From the NCBI GenBank assembly GCA_903873705.1, contig CAIQPK010000090.1:1-64000 (forward strand): a stretch of DNA of 64,000 bases, given 5' to 3'. How positions within the stretch are numbered: position 1 is the stretch's first letter; every line of letters starts with the position of its first letter. Origin of the DNA: an uncultured Acidobacteriota bacterium (lineage in GTDB: Bacteria > Acidobacteriota > Terriglobia > Terriglobales > Acidobacteriaceae). A model generated the notes under the pieces. That model saw nothing but the letters and a program-made list of their open reading frames with translations, was not told the origin of the DNA and did no database searches. Of this stretch, positions 29,762-38,234 are shown piece by piece. The translations under genes were made by a program, and so were the position numbers.

Positions 29762-30664
29762 GTGCTGATCAAGTCCGAGTTCGATATCCAATTTCAACTT
29801 CCCCTGCCGACGGCGATGGTGGGCCTGCTGCACGTCCATTCCTCCGTGGAGCCGCTGCTGAAGACCGGCGATGCGCTGCGCGTGCAGCACGTTCCGCTGG
29901 GAACAGCATGGGAGACGGCCACCGAGATTCCGGTGGAGGAGTACATCGACAGTTTTGGCAATCGCTGCTCGCGGTTTTTTGCGCCCGCGGGGTCGCTGCG
30001 GCTGAGCGGGGAGAACGTGATCGAAACGGATGCGCCGTTCGATCCGCAGGGTTATGGCGCGCAGCAGGCCCCGGTGGAGAAGCTGCCGCCGGAGGTGCTG
30101 CAGTTCCTGCTGCCCAGCCGGTACTGCCAGGTCGACCAGTTCGGGGGGATCGCGCAGGACCTGTTTGGGCATATCGCGGCGGGGTGGGAGCGCGCGGCGG
30201 CGATTCGCGACTGGGTGCACTGGAAGGTGCAGTTCGACTACAAGTCGGCGCGGTCGACCAAGACGGCCATGGATGTCTTCACCGAACGCATCGGCGTGTG
30301 CCGTGACTTTCAACACCTGGCGGTGACGATGACGCGGTGCATGAACATTCCGGCTCGGTATGTGACGGGGCAGCTGGGGGACATACGTCATGCGTACTCC
30401 GGCGCCGGCGATTTCAGTGCGTGGTACCAGGTATGGCTCGACGGCAAGTGGTGGACGATGGATGCGCGGCACAATGAGCCGCGACAGGGCCGCATACTGA
30501 TGGCGACCGGACGCGATGCTGCCGATGTGGCGATTACGACCAGCTTTGGGCGCGCGGATTTGACGAACTTTTATGTGGAGTCGAACGAAGTGGATGCGAA
30601 CGGGGTGGAGGCGCCGGTGGTGGGGAAGATAGACAAAGGGCACGGGCAGATGCGGGTCGCGTAG
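29762..30664 (+). CDS. Transglutaminase-like protein with altered catalytic triad
   Basis: 300 aa from GTG 29762, chosen because GAGGTGG lies 6 nt upstream and the N-terminal beta domain begins there. An N-terminal transglutaminase_N-type beta domain (about 1-130) precedes the cysteine-protease-like core. The nucleophile Cys is present in TERIGVCRDFQHLAVTMTR. The block that in close relatives reads DFHAWFE reads DFSAWYQ here (codon AGT), so the catalytic His is Ser. The Asp region WTMDARHNEPRQGRIL is intact. It may be inactive or use another residue. Family members cleave or crosslink peptides; the substrate is unknown. It lies 23 bp before an MFS permease gene, probably cotranscribed. Confidence 0.85.
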   Translation: MLIKSEFDIQFQLPLPTAMVGLLHVHSSVEPLLKTGDALRVQHVPLGTAWETATEIPVEEYIDSFGNRCSRFFAPAGSLRLSGENVIETDAPFDPQGYGAQQAPVEKLPPEVLQFLLPSRYCQVDQFGGIAQDLFGHIAAGWERAAAIRDWVHWKVQFDYKSARSTKTAMDVFTERIGVCRDFQHLAVTMTRCMNIPARYVTGQLGDIRHAYSGAGDFSAWYQVWLDGKWWTMDARHNEPRQGRILMATGRDAADVAITTSFGRADLTNFYVESNEVDANGVEAPVVGKIDKGHGQMRVA

Positions 30665-30687
30665 CGTCGCTGCGATAGAGTAAGCGG

Positions 30688-31914
30688 ATGCAACATGTGG
30701 AAGTGCGCAGGCTGCCGGTGTGGGCGCTGGGGCTGGCCAACTGCCCTACGGGGTTCGTTTACGGCTTTATCAGCACGGCAATGGGGATCCTGCTGGTGTC
30801 GCGCGGGGTGTCGATTGCGAAGGTGGGGGCGATCTCGGCGATTGCGTTTTCGCCGTCGTTCTGGGCATGGCTGTTTGCGCCGGTGCTGGATGTGAAATTC
30901 ACCAAGCGGACGTATGCTTTCCTCTTTGCGGGACTGGCGGCCGTGCTGCTGTTTGTGGCGGTGCTTTCGCTGGCGAACTTGACGGTGTTTACGGTGGCGC
31001 TGACCGCGAGTTGCGCTGCCGCGGTGCTGTATTCCAATTCGGTGAGCAGCTGGGCCCCGGACATCATCGACGAAGCCGACTACAACACGATGGGCGCGTG
31101 GTCTAACGTGGCCAACCTGGGGGCGGCCGGCGTTTTTGGGGCGGTTGCCGTGACGCTCGTAAGGGCTCTGCCGCTGACTGCGGCGGCGGGCTGCCTGGCG
31201 CTGCTGGTGTTTGCGCCGACGCTCCTGCTATGGCACTTCCCTGTTGCCCGCCATCCCGAAGGACGGCTGCGGGATAACTTTGCGGCGATGCGGAGGGACC
31301 TGGTGCGGGTGTTTGGCGAAGGGCGCGTGTGGGTGGGGCTTCTGATGTTCCTGACGCCGACCGGGGTGTTCGCGCTGACGAATTTATTCTCGTCACTGGG
31401 CGCGGATTTTGGAGCCAGCGAGCATACGGCGACGCTGCTGAACGGGCCCGGTGTGGCGGCGGTATGCTCGGCGGGGTGTTTGCTTTCAATACCGCTTTGC
31501 CGGCGATTTCGGCGCCGGTCGGTTTACCTGCTGGCAGGCGTGGGAGCGGCGGTGGTTGCGATCACCATGGGGCTGCTCCCGCATACGGTGGCGATCTACG
31601 TGGCGGGTGTGCTGGCTTACAACCTGATGCAGGGGTTCAACTACACGGCGTTTGGCGCGCTGGTGCTGGAGGTGGTTGGCCCGGGTAACGCGCTCGCCGG
31701 GACGATGGTGGCCATGCTCACGGCTTCGATCAATCTTCCCATCAGCACGATGACCGTGATCGATGGGCGAGCGCACGATGCCCATGGGCTGCGCGCGATG
31801 ATGTTCGTCGACGGCGGGTCGAGCGTGGTGACGGCGGTGGTGCTGATCGCGATCGCGTTGCCGTTGCTGGACCGATGGGTGGGTCGGAAGAGAGCCGTGA
31901 CTGCGTACCTGTAG
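30688..31914 (+). CDS. MFS permease, AmpG/PAT-like
   Basis: 408 aa with about twelve membrane helices. The first helix pair carries LGLANCPTGFVYGFISTAMG, and the helix 2-3 loop is short with SPSFWAWLFAPVLDVKFTKR, close to the RxxxPxxD pattern of PAT/AmpG-type permeases. AmpG imports anhydro-muropeptides, but the close relatives in Acidobacteria are unstudied, so the substrate is open. It follows the transglutaminase-like gene by 23 bp, which would fit a peptide-related cargo. No signal for another function is seen. Confidence 0.8.
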   Translation: MQHVEVRRLPVWALGLANCPTGFVYGFISTAMGILLVSRGVSIAKVGAISAIAFSPSFWAWLFAPVLDVKFTKRTYAFLFAGLAAVLLFVAVLSLANLTVFTVALTASCAAAVLYSNSVSSWAPDIIDEADYNTMGAWSNVANLGAAGVFGAVAVTLVRALPLTAAAGCLALLVFAPTLLLWHFPVARHPEGRLRDNFAAMRRDLVRVFGEGRVWVGLLMFLTPTGVFALTNLFSSLGADFGASEHTATLLNGPGVAAVCSAGCLLSIPLCRRFRRRSVYLLAGVGAAVVAITMGLLPHTVAIYVAGVLAYNLMQGFNYTAFGALVLEVVGPGNALAGTMVAMLTASINLPISTMTVIDGRAHDAHGLRAMMFVDGGSSVVTAVVLIAIALPLLDRWVGRKRAVTAYL

Positions 31915-31982
31915 GCCTCGGCACGGCGCTGCGAAATGACAGTTTGCCTGCAATCGGCGGAGTGTGGCTACGGTCAGGCGCA

Positions 31983-33137
31983 ATGCACGATACTGGTATG
32001 GCGACTCTAAGTGTGGTGCACGACGTACAGGTGATAGCAGCGATGGCGAAGGACAAGGCGGCGAAGAGCGGAGTTCCTTCCGTGTTTGCGGGCAAGGCGT
32101 GGCAGCAGGTGCTGATGCGCGATGCCAGCGCAGACGGGCAGTTTTTCTACGGCGTGAAGTCGACGGGCATTTATTGCAAGCCGAGCTGCCCGAGCCGGCG
32201 TCCGGAGCGGAAGAACGTCAGCTTCTTTCCGACGCAGGCAGCGGCGGAGGCGGCGGGCTTTCGGGCGTGCCTTCGCTGTGAGCCGTTGCGCGTGGTGCCA
32301 AAGGCCGATCCGCAGGCTGAGGCGATTGCCAGGGCGGCCGAGTATATGACCGAACATGCAGGCGAGCGGACCTCGCTCGATGCCGTCGCCGAGGCGGCAG
32401 GAGTGGGCAAGTTTGCGGTGCTGCGCGGGTTCAAGCGCGTGCTGGGTGTAACGCCCGGCGAGTATGCACGGGCGCAGCGGAAGGAGCGGTTCCGCGATAA
32501 AGTGCGGACGCCAAAGATTTCGCGCGCGCCCATTACGGAGGCCGTATACGAGGCGGGGTTTGGGTCGAGTAGCCGGTTGTATGAGGATGCCGCTGGCACG
32601 CTGGGGATGTCTCCGACGGCAATGAAGGATGGCGGGGCGGGCGAGACGATCCGCTACGCCGTGGTCGCGTCGCCGCTGGGATGGATGCTGGTGGGGACGA
32701 CGGAGCGCGGGTTGTGCTCGGTGTTATTCGCGGACCATGAGGCTGAGGCCGCGGTGGAGCTGCGCGAGCAGTTTCCGCAGGCCGTCTTGCGGCGCGACGA
32801 TACCGCGTTGGCGGAAGCGATGCGTTTTGTGATGGCGTCGCTGAAGGAGAATGCGAACGCCAGGGCGCTGCCCTTCCACGTGCGGGCGACGGCGTTCCAG
32901 GAGCGCGTTTGGCGAGCGTTGCGCGCGATTCCGCGGGGCGAGACGCGGACCTATGCGCAGATCGCCGAGGCGATCGGCGCGCCAAAGGCCGTTCGTGCCG
33001 TCGGCACGGCGTGCGGCGCCAATAAGGTGGCCGTGGTGGTCCCCTGCCATCGCGCCGTGGGGACGGATGGGAAGCTGCATGGGTTTCGGTGGGGGCTGGA
33101 GCGGAAGAAGAAGCTGCTGGAGATGGAGCGCGGCTAA
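31983..33137 (+). CDS. ada: Ada: methylphosphotriester/O6-methylguanine-DNA methyltransferase regulator
   Basis: 384 aa from the ATG at 31983; ATGs at 31998 and 32043 are alternatives. The N-terminal Ada zinc domain has its Cys ligands in GIYCKPSCPSRRP and FRACLRCEP; the first Cys accepts a methyl group from DNA phosphotriesters and turns the protein into an activator. An AraC-type HTH follows (about 105-210). The C-terminal O6-alkylguanine transferase ends with the active site VVVPCHRAVG and KLHGFRWGLERKKKLL. All domains of E. coli Ada are present. No alkB or alkA gene is adjacent. It converges with the small gene at 33134. Confidence 0.95.
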   Translation: MHDTGMATLSVVHDVQVIAAMAKDKAAKSGVPSVFAGKAWQQVLMRDASADGQFFYGVKSTGIYCKPSCPSRRPERKNVSFFPTQAAAEAAGFRACLRCEPLRVVPKADPQAEAIARAAEYMTEHAGERTSLDAVAEAAGVGKFAVLRGFKRVLGVTPGEYARAQRKERFRDKVRTPKISRAPITEAVYEAGFGSSSRLYEDAAGTLGMSPTAMKDGGAGETIRYAVVASPLGWMLVGTTERGLCSVLFADHEAEAAVELREQFPQAVLRRDDTALAEAMRFVMASLKENANARALPFHVRATAFQERVWRALRAIPRGETRTYAQIAEAIGAPKAVRAVGTACGANKVAVVVPCHRAVGTDGKLHGFRWGLERKKKLLEMERG

Positions 33138-33391
33138 GGCTCGATAAATTCCTTCACGATGTCACGGAGGAGCTCTTGTTCAACAGAGTAGGGGTCCACG
33201 ATCACGCGTTCGAGCATGCTGGGTGGATGCAGCAGAGGGGCTGGCATGTTGTCGGTGAAACCAAAGGAACGTGCCTTCCTCTCGTGTTCGATGGCGCCAG
33301 GGGAACTGGTTCGTGCGCGATCGGTGTCCTGGCATCCAGCACAGTCCACCGTGAAGAGGAAGTGTTCATAGCAATGGGCGCGGCCTGACAT
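33134..33391 (-). CDS. Hypothetical small protein
   Basis: 85 aa from a possible ATG at 33391 with no good ribosome site; the frame reaches 33511. I do not recognise it. The N-terminal part has a CAGC pair. The C-terminal part (MLERVIVDPYSVEQELL, RDIVKEFIEP) is amphipathic and uses GC3-rich codons like a real gene. Its stop overlaps the end of ada by 4 bp on the opposite strand. It could be a genuine small gene or an accidental ORF. Confidence 0.4.
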   Translation of the reverse strand: MSGRAHCYEHFLFTVDCAGCQDTDRARTSSPGAIEHERKARSFGFTDNMPAPLLHPPSMLERVIVDPYSVEQELLRDIVKEFIEP

Positions 33392-33503
33392 TGATGAGAA
33401 TTGTATGCCTCTAGTCGCGGGAAATGAGCTGGTTTTGAGGAGTTGAAAGTGGATAAAGGACGTTGACTGTTTGGTATCCTTAAGGGGTTCATAAGGAGAC
33501 AAC

Positions 33504-34931
33504 ATGTCCACAGCGACACTCGAACAACTCGACTACAAAGTAGCGGATATCAGCCTTGCCGATTGGGGACGCAAAGAGATCACGATCGCCGAGCAGGAGA
33601 TGCCGGGGTTGATGTCGATCCGGCGGAAGTATGCCGCGGGCAAACCGCTGAAAGGCGTTCGTGTGACGGGATCGCTGCACATGACGATCCAGACCGCTGT
33701 GCTGATCGAGACGCTGGTGGAACTGGGCGCGATCGTGCGCTGGGCCAGCTGCAACATCTTCTCCACCCAGAACCATGCGGCTGCGGCGATTGCGGCTTCC
33801 GGCGTGCCGGTGTTTGCGTGGAAGGGCGAGACGCTTGAAGAGTACTGGTGGTGCACCGACCAGGCGCTGCGTCATGAAGGCGGCAAGGGACCGCAGCTCG
33901 TCGTCGACGATGGAGGCGATGTGACGCTGCTGATCCACAAGGGCTATGAGCTGGAAAAGGGTGAGCGCGAGTGGGTTGATTCGGAAGCGCATTCGGCTGA
34001 AGAGGCGATCATCAAGGCGCTGCTGAAGCAGGTTCACGCCGAGAACGCGACGCGCTGGACGGAAGTGGCAAAGGAGTGGCGCGGGGTGTCGGAAGAGACG
34101 ACCACCGGCGTTCACCGCCTCTACAAGATGCTGGAAGCGGGCAAGCTGCTGGTGCCGGCGATCAATGTGAACGACTCGGTGACGAAGTCGAAGTTTGATA
34201 ACCTGTACGGCTGCCGCGAGTCGCTGGTGGACGGCATCAAGCGCGCGACCGATGTGATGGTGGCGGGCAAGGTCGCCGTGGTTTGCGGCTACGGTGACGT
34301 GGGCAAGGGTTCAGCGGCGAGCCTGCGCGGCCTGGGTGCACGCGTGATCGTGACCGAGGTTGATCCCATCAATGCGCTGCAGGCGGCGATGGAAGGCTAC
34401 GAAGTTACGACCATTGAAGAGACCCTGGGACGCGGCGATATCTATGTCACGTGCACCGGCAATCTCGACATCATTACCTTCGAACACATGCAGCAGATGA
34501 AGGACCAGGCGATCGTGTGCAACATTGGCCACTTCGACAACGAGATCCAGATGGCGGAGCTCGATGCGGCTAAGGGCGTTGTGAAGCTGAACATCAAGCC
34601 GCAGGTGGACCAGTACACGTTCCCCAGCGGCAACAGCATCTTCATTCTCGCTGAAGGCCGCCTGGTGAACCTGGGTTGCGCAACGGGGCACCCGAGCTTT
34701 GTGATGTCGAACAGCTTTGCCAACCAGACGCTGGCGCAGCTTGACCTGTGGGCCAACAAGGACAAGTACGAGGTTGGCGTTTACATTCTGCCGAAGAAGC
34801 TGGATGAGGAAGTCGCACGGCTGCACCTGGAGAAGATCGGTGTGAAGCTGACGACGCTATCCAAGAAGCAGGCGGATTATTTGGGCGTGTCGGTTGATGG
34901 GCCGTACAAGGCGGACCATTACCGGTACTAG
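33504..34931 (+). CDS. ahcY: Adenosylhomocysteinase
   Basis: 475 aa. It hydrolyses S-adenosylhomocysteine to adenosine and homocysteine, removing product inhibition of methyltransferases. Conserved blocks: [50 protein letters not shown] and the NAD motif [13 protein letters not shown], with the C-terminal KADHYRY. Length and C-terminus match the bacterial long form with the extra insertion. ATG at 33504 follows AAGGAGAC. No SAH riboswitch is seen. The stop codon is the first unit of a heptad array, followed by a terminator. Confidence 0.98.
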   Translation: MSTATLEQLDYKVADISLADWGRKEITIAEQEMPGLMSIRRKYAAGKPLKGVRVTGSLHMTIQTAVLIETLVELGAIVRWASCNIFSTQNHAAAAIAASGVPVFAWKGETLEEYWWCTDQALRHEGGKGPQLVVDDGGDVTLLIHKGYELEKGEREWVDSEAHSAEEAIIKALLKQVHAENATRWTEVAKEWRGVSEETTTGVHRLYKMLEAGKLLVPAINVNDSVTKSKFDNLYGCRESLVDGIKRATDVMVAGKVAVVCGYGDVGKGSAASLRGLGARVIVTEVDPINALQAAMEGYEVTTIEETLGRGDIYVTCTGNLDIITFEHMQQMKDQAIVCNIGHFDNEIQMAELDAAKGVVKLNIKPQVDQYTFPSGNSIFILAEGRLVNLGCATGHPSFVMSNSFANQTLAQLDLWANKDKYEVGVYILPKKLDEEVARLHLEKIGVKLTTLSKKQADYLGVSVDGPYKADHYRY

Positions 34932-34959
34932 TTGTTAGTTCTTAGTTGTTAGTGAATAA
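34929..34959 (+). repeat. Heptad array beginning at the ahcY stop codon
   Basis: Four TAG triplets at 34929, 34936, 34943 and 34950 and a TAA at 34957 lie exactly 7 bp apart, in units of the form TAGTTNT. The first TAG is the ahcY stop. Because 7 leaves remainder 1 modulo 3, stops occur in all three frames. Confidence 0.88.
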
Positions 34960-34964
34960 AGATG

Positions 34965-34990
34965 AAGGCCACCGGCTGATCGGTGGCCTT
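34965..34990. terminator. Terminator after ahcY
   Basis: Perfect 10-bp stem aaggccaccg (34965-34974) / cggtggcctt (34981-34990), 6-nt loop. The T-run is better on the minus strand (for the gene at 35014) but weak on plus. Confidence 0.75.
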
Positions 34991-35013
34991 CGCTGTTGGT
35001 GGTTGCTTATGGC

Positions 35014-35349
35014 TTAGCGGTATTGGCCGTCGTGCTTCTGGTTGTAGATGCGGTGGGATTCGCGGTTCTGTTGGCGGGCAAGGATGTGGCGGTCCTGGGC
35101 GGTGAGGCGGCCGTCGTCGTGGGCGCGCATGTTGCGCTCTTCGTGGTTCAGCCCGGCTTCCTGGTGTTCAATCCGGCCGGCTTCACGGGGCGTCAGTTCG
35201 CCGCTGCGCACGCCCTGCGCAATGCGGTCCTGCTGATAGCTCTTGCGCGCGGCGATGTGGTGACGCTCACCGTAGGTGGTTTGAGCGAAGGCTGACGAGG
35301 CGGGAATAGCCATCAGTGCGGCTGCGAGAGCGAGGTGTTTGATGTTCAT
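35014..35349 (-). CDS. Small periplasmic protein, unknown function
   Basis: 111 aa from the ATG at 35349. A clear Sec signal (NIKHLALAAALMAIPASSAFA) ends near residue 22. The mature part is charged and helical, with repeated-looking stretches: RIAQGVRSGELTPREAGRIEHQE and RMRAHDDGRLTAQDRHILARQQ-type segments, then SHRIYNQKHD. Two similar halves suggest an internal duplication. Such proteins are common in Acidobacteria and some Proteobacteria and have no assigned function. Confidence 0.82.
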   Translation of the reverse strand: MNIKHLALAAALMAIPASSAFAQTTYGERHHIAARKSYQQDRIAQGVRSGELTPREAGRIEHQEAGLNHEERNMRAHDDGRLTAQDRHILARQQNRESHRIYNQKHDGQYR

Positions 35350-35512
35350 GGCCGGTGTCCTTTTCCGTGATGCAGATGGCGATGACTTGGGTCGGGCTGC
35401 CATCGCATACGGTTGTCTAGACACGGCCCCGGCACGCGTGTTGCGGCATTCTGCTGAAGTATATTTTTGTGGATTGGCGCGACTTTGTGCGTCGGCGCGG
35501 GTCGCTGCCTCG

Positions 35513-36280
35513 CTAGCTGGTAGCGCTGGGCGAGTCGTAGTCGTCGGCGATGATGGCCTGCACGGCGGGGGTGGTGAGGATTTGCGAGTCGATCAGCACG
35601 ACGGTGCGAACGGCGCCGGCGGAGTACGTCTGCTGCGGGCCGGTGAGCAGGGTGACCGTTGTGGCAATGGGAACGGTGCCGGTGGGGACGACCGCAATGG
35701 CGTAAGTGCCGGTGGCGACATTGATATAGCCGGTGTTGCCGGTGAAGACGATGTTAGTCGCGACGGGAGCGGCGGTGGTGAGCTTGCCCGTAGAGGGCAC
35801 TAGGTAGATGTCGACGGCACCGACCTTGGTGGCCTGGTCGATGAACCGGAACGAGACCTGGCCGGTTGGTGCGGGCGCGGTCTGGTCGGTGAAGATGTTT
35901 TCCTGCAGGCTGGCCTGGATGTTGCCGATGATGGCGGTGTAATGATGCTCTCCGGCGAGCGTCTGCTTGTTGGCAATGAGGACCTGCCGGGTTCCGGCAG
36001 CGTCGGCGGAGAAGGTGTAGGTGCCCGGCGTGACGGGGATGTACGAGGTGATGGTGCCGAAGCCGAGGTTGTAAGCGATGGCGGTGGTGTTCTCGTAGAT
36101 GTCGAGGCCCGGGGCGTCGGGTGAGGCGTCGATAAAACGGATGGTCGCCGAGGTGTCGGTGGTCATCATGACGCTCTGGCAGCCGGGCAGCAGCGCGAGC
36201 AGCAGGCTCAGGCCTGCGAATCGGCCCAGCGCGGCGGCCGAAACCTGGGACTTCGCGGGTTGGGTGAGGAGGGTCGCCAT
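35513..36280 (-). CDS. DUF4397 lipoprotein
   Basis: 255 aa. N-terminal hydrophobic segment with lipobox LALLPGC predicts a lipid-anchored protein. The mature part has two DUF4397 beta-sandwich repeats: the first starts ATIRFIDASPDAPGLDIY, the second VSFRFIDQATKVGAVDIYL. Each contains the typical turn of short strands ending in tyrosine-rich edges (EHHYTAIIG). The domain is found in cell-surface adhesive or anchoring proteins; function unproven. Monocistronic in appearance. Confidence 0.85.
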   Translation of the reverse strand: MATLLTQPAKSQVSAAALGRFAGLSLLLALLPGCQSVMMTTDTSATIRFIDASPDAPGLDIYENTTAIAYNLGFGTITSYIPVTPGTYTFSADAAGTRQVLIANKQTLAGEHHYTAIIGNIQASLQENIFTDQTAPAPTGQVSFRFIDQATKVGAVDIYLVPSTGKLTTAAPVATNIVFTGNTGYINVATGTYAIAVVPTGTVPIATTVTLLTGPQQTYSAGAVRTVVLIDSQILTTPAVQAIIADDYDSPSATS

Positions 36281-36452
36281 CGGCTACTGGTCAGTCTGCG
36301 GCAAGGAGCTAGGCTTCCCGTGCGGCAGAGGAGACATGACTCAGCTTACCCGATTTTGGTGTGGGCGTGAGGTAGCGAAGGTTGTAGAGGAAGATGCCGC
36401 GAGGGTGGAAGAGTGTATCGGCTTGCGATGCAAGCTAGCGGGATAGACAACG

Positions 36453-36480
36453 TACGGGCGCCGGAGGATCGGCGCCCATA
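36453..36480. terminator. Terminator after the ComEA-like gene
   Basis: 10-bp stem tacgggcgcc (36453-36462) / ggcgcccata (36471-36480) with one mismatch and an 8-nt loop, 8 bp past the minus-strand stop. A second small hairpin gcttgc/gcaagc lies at 36421-36435. T-tail is poor. Confidence 0.55.
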
Positions 36481-36488
36481 CTTGAGCT

Positions 36489-36872
36489 TTACTTCTGCTT
36501 GGCGATAACGAGGTCTTTGATCTTGGCGTACGTGGCCGCAGGGACGATGCCCTTGGAGGTGAGCTGGGTCTTGTTGGCGTAGGGACGGCCCTTGATGATC
36601 TTGGCGGAGTAGGCGTCGCCGATTCCGGGGAGCGAGGAGAGCTCGGCGGCGGAGGCTGAGTTGATATCGACCAGTGCGCCCGACTTGGCGGCGGGTGCGG
36701 GCTTGGCAGCAGCGGCAGCCGGAGCAGGCTTGGCAGCAGGGGCGGCGGCGGCAGCAGGAGCCGGCTTGGCTGCGGTTGCGGCAGGTTTGGCAGGCTTGGC
36801 GGCCTGGGCGAAGGAGAACGTGGTTGCCGTGGCGAGAAGGGCCACGGTAGCAAGACGGCGGAAGGCGTTCAT
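36489..36872 (-). CDS. ComEA-like helix-hairpin-helix DNA-binding protein
   Basis: 127 aa. A Sec signal (about 1-22) precedes a low-complexity Ala/Pro/Lys linker (about 23-66). The C-terminal ComEA HhH domain (67-127) shows [20 protein letters not shown] and the second hairpin [17 protein letters not shown], which bind double-stranded DNA through its backbone. ComEA is the periplasmic DNA receptor in natural transformation. No pilin or comEC gene is nearby, so a role in DNA uptake is plausible but not shown. The Lys-rich linker should also favour nucleic acid or cell-wall contact. Confidence 0.88.
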   Translation of the reverse strand: MNAFRRLATVALLATATTFSFAQAAKPAKPAATAAKPAPAAAAAPAAKPAPAAAAAKPAPAAKSGALVDINSASAAELSSLPGIGDAYSAKIIKGRPYANKTQLTSKGIVPAATYAKIKDLVIAKQK

Positions 36873-37025
36873 GGGAGATTCCTCAGGAGGTTAGGTATGG
36901 TGCGCTGCCCAGCTTACACGCAAACAACCATGGCAGTGTTGCGGTGCTGGAATTTAAATGCAGGCTGATCGGATATAGTAGCGGGCAATGCGCGGCGGAG
37001 TCGTTCGGTGGCACGGAGGCGGAGT

Positions 37026-37424
37026 ATGCGGCAGGTCAGGATGTTGGTAATCGGTGCGGCGTTCGCGGTCTCGGCTGGGCAGGCACAGGCACCAGCGGCT
37101 GAGACCCCTCAAACGTCGGCTCCAGCAACGAACTCGGCGGCGGTGAGTCCACGCGCTCGGATTTCGAGCGGCGTGATGCAGGGGCTGCTGGTGAAGAAGG
37201 TCGATCCTAAGTGTCCACGTGGTTTCAACCAGCATGCGATGGTTGTGCTGCGCGTTATTGTCGGCAGCGACGGTCACGTCGTGAGCGCAGAGATGATGCA
37301 GGGGCCGCCAGAAGTAAAGGATTCCGCTCAGGATGTGGTGCGCCAATGGGTTTATAAACGCTACCTGCTCAATGGCGCGCCGGTCGAAGTCGACACGACC
37401 GTCATCCTCGAGTACCGCTGCTAG
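37026..37424 (+). CDS. Small secreted protein with TonB C-terminal domain
   Basis: 132 aa from the ATG at 37026 (a GTG at 37008 is in frame). A Sec signal (RMLVIGAAFAVSAGQAQA) is followed by a Pro/Ala/Thr spacer and a TonB_C-type domain (about 45-132): VVLRVIVGSDGHVVSAEMM, DSAQDVVRQWVYKRYLLNG, and the strand end VDTTVILEYRC. The Cys at the end and KVDPKCP could pair. It lacks the cytoplasmic anchor and long Pro linker of a true energy transducer. It resembles the C-terminal domain of the protein at 12349. Function unknown. Confidence 0.78.
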   Translation: MRQVRMLVIGAAFAVSAGQAQAPAAETPQTSAPATNSAAVSPRARISSGVMQGLLVKKVDPKCPRGFNQHAMVVLRVIVGSDGHVVSAEMMQGPPEVKDSAQDVVRQWVYKRYLLNGAPVEVDTTVILEYRC

Positions 37425-37429
37425 TTTAG

Positions 37430-38140
37430 CTAAACGCTGGTGACGACGCGGCCTTTGCCTTGCTCAACGCTGACGATCTGGCCGTCGCGCATGTGCAGGA
37501 TGCGGTCGGCGATCTGGGCGGCTTCGGGGTTGTGGGTGATCATCAGGACGGTCTGGTTGAGCTCGCGGCTGGACTCGCGGAGCATGGACAGGACGGCGTC
37601 CGAGTTCTTGGTGTCGAGATTGCCGGTGGGTTCGTCGGCCAGGACAATCGCGGGGCGAGTGATGAGCGCGCGGGCGATCGCGATGCGCTGCTGCTCGCCG
37701 CCGGAGAGTTCGTTCGGCCGGTGATGCAGGCGCCCGCCGATGCCGAGCAGGTCGGAAAGGTGCTTGAGGAGCGCGTCGTCGAAGGGCTTGCCGGTAGCGG
37801 CAATCTCATGGGCCAGCCGGATGTTCTGCTCGGCGGAGATGGTGGGGAGCAGGTTGAAGCGCTGGAAGATGAAGCCGATGTGGGCCCGGCGGAGCTTGGT
37901 GCGTTCGGCGTCGGTGAGGCCGGTCAGCTCGACGTCTTGAATGCGGAGCGTGCCGGTAGTCGGCGAAGTGAGGCCGCCGAGGACGTAGAAGAGGGTCGAC
38001 TTGCCGGAGCCGGAGGGGCCGACGATGGCGACGAACTCGCCGGGCTCGACCGAGAAGGTCACGTCGCGGAGTGCGGGGACCTGGAGCTTGCCGGAACGAT
38101 AGGTTTTGCCGAGGTGGGAGGCTTCGATGATGGGCTTCAT
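37430..38140 (-). CDS. ABC transporter ATP-binding protein, LolD/MacB type
   Basis: 236 aa from the ATG at 38140. Conserved motifs: Walker A GPSGSGKST, Q-loop FIFQRFNLLPT, signature LSGGEQQRIAIARAL, Walker B IVLADEPTGNLD, and switch His in LMITHNPEAA. The sequence belongs to the LolD/MacB/DevA class that works with FtsX-type permeases for lipoprotein release or tripartite efflux. No permease is adjacent. The nearest in the window is at 16148-17272. Only 5 bp separate its stop from the convergent TonB-C gene. Confidence 0.93.
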   Translation of the reverse strand: MKPIIEASHLGKTYRSGKLQVPALRDVTFSVEPGEFVAIVGPSGSGKSTLFYVLGGLTSPTTGTLRIQDVELTGLTDAERTKLRRAHIGFIFQRFNLLPTISAEQNIRLAHEIAATGKPFDDALLKHLSDLLGIGGRLHHRPNELSGGEQQRIAIARALITRPAIVLADEPTGNLDTKNSDAVLSMLRESSRELNQTVLMITHNPEAAQIADRILHMRDGQIVSVEQGKGRVVTSV

Positions 38141-38234
38141 TGCTGTGGTTAGTCTACCGGAGTGCGGCTTGGCCATGGGTGCGGCTCCGCCCCTGTCGGA
38201 GAATCCGGACAGGGCATACTTCGGCCAGGGGGCG

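Noticed and set aside
29654-30643. 329-codon minus-strand ORF opposite the transglutaminase-like gene
   Set aside because: Arg/His-rich shadow translation; the plus-strand protein has clear conserved motifs.
33400-33503. SAH riboswitch upstream of ahcY
   Set aside because: The region is short and lacks the conserved SAH core; only a plain ribosome site is visible.
36661-36894. Ala/Gly-rich plus-strand ORF opposite the ComEA-like gene
   Set aside because: It reflects the Ala/Pro/Lys linker codons on the other strand.
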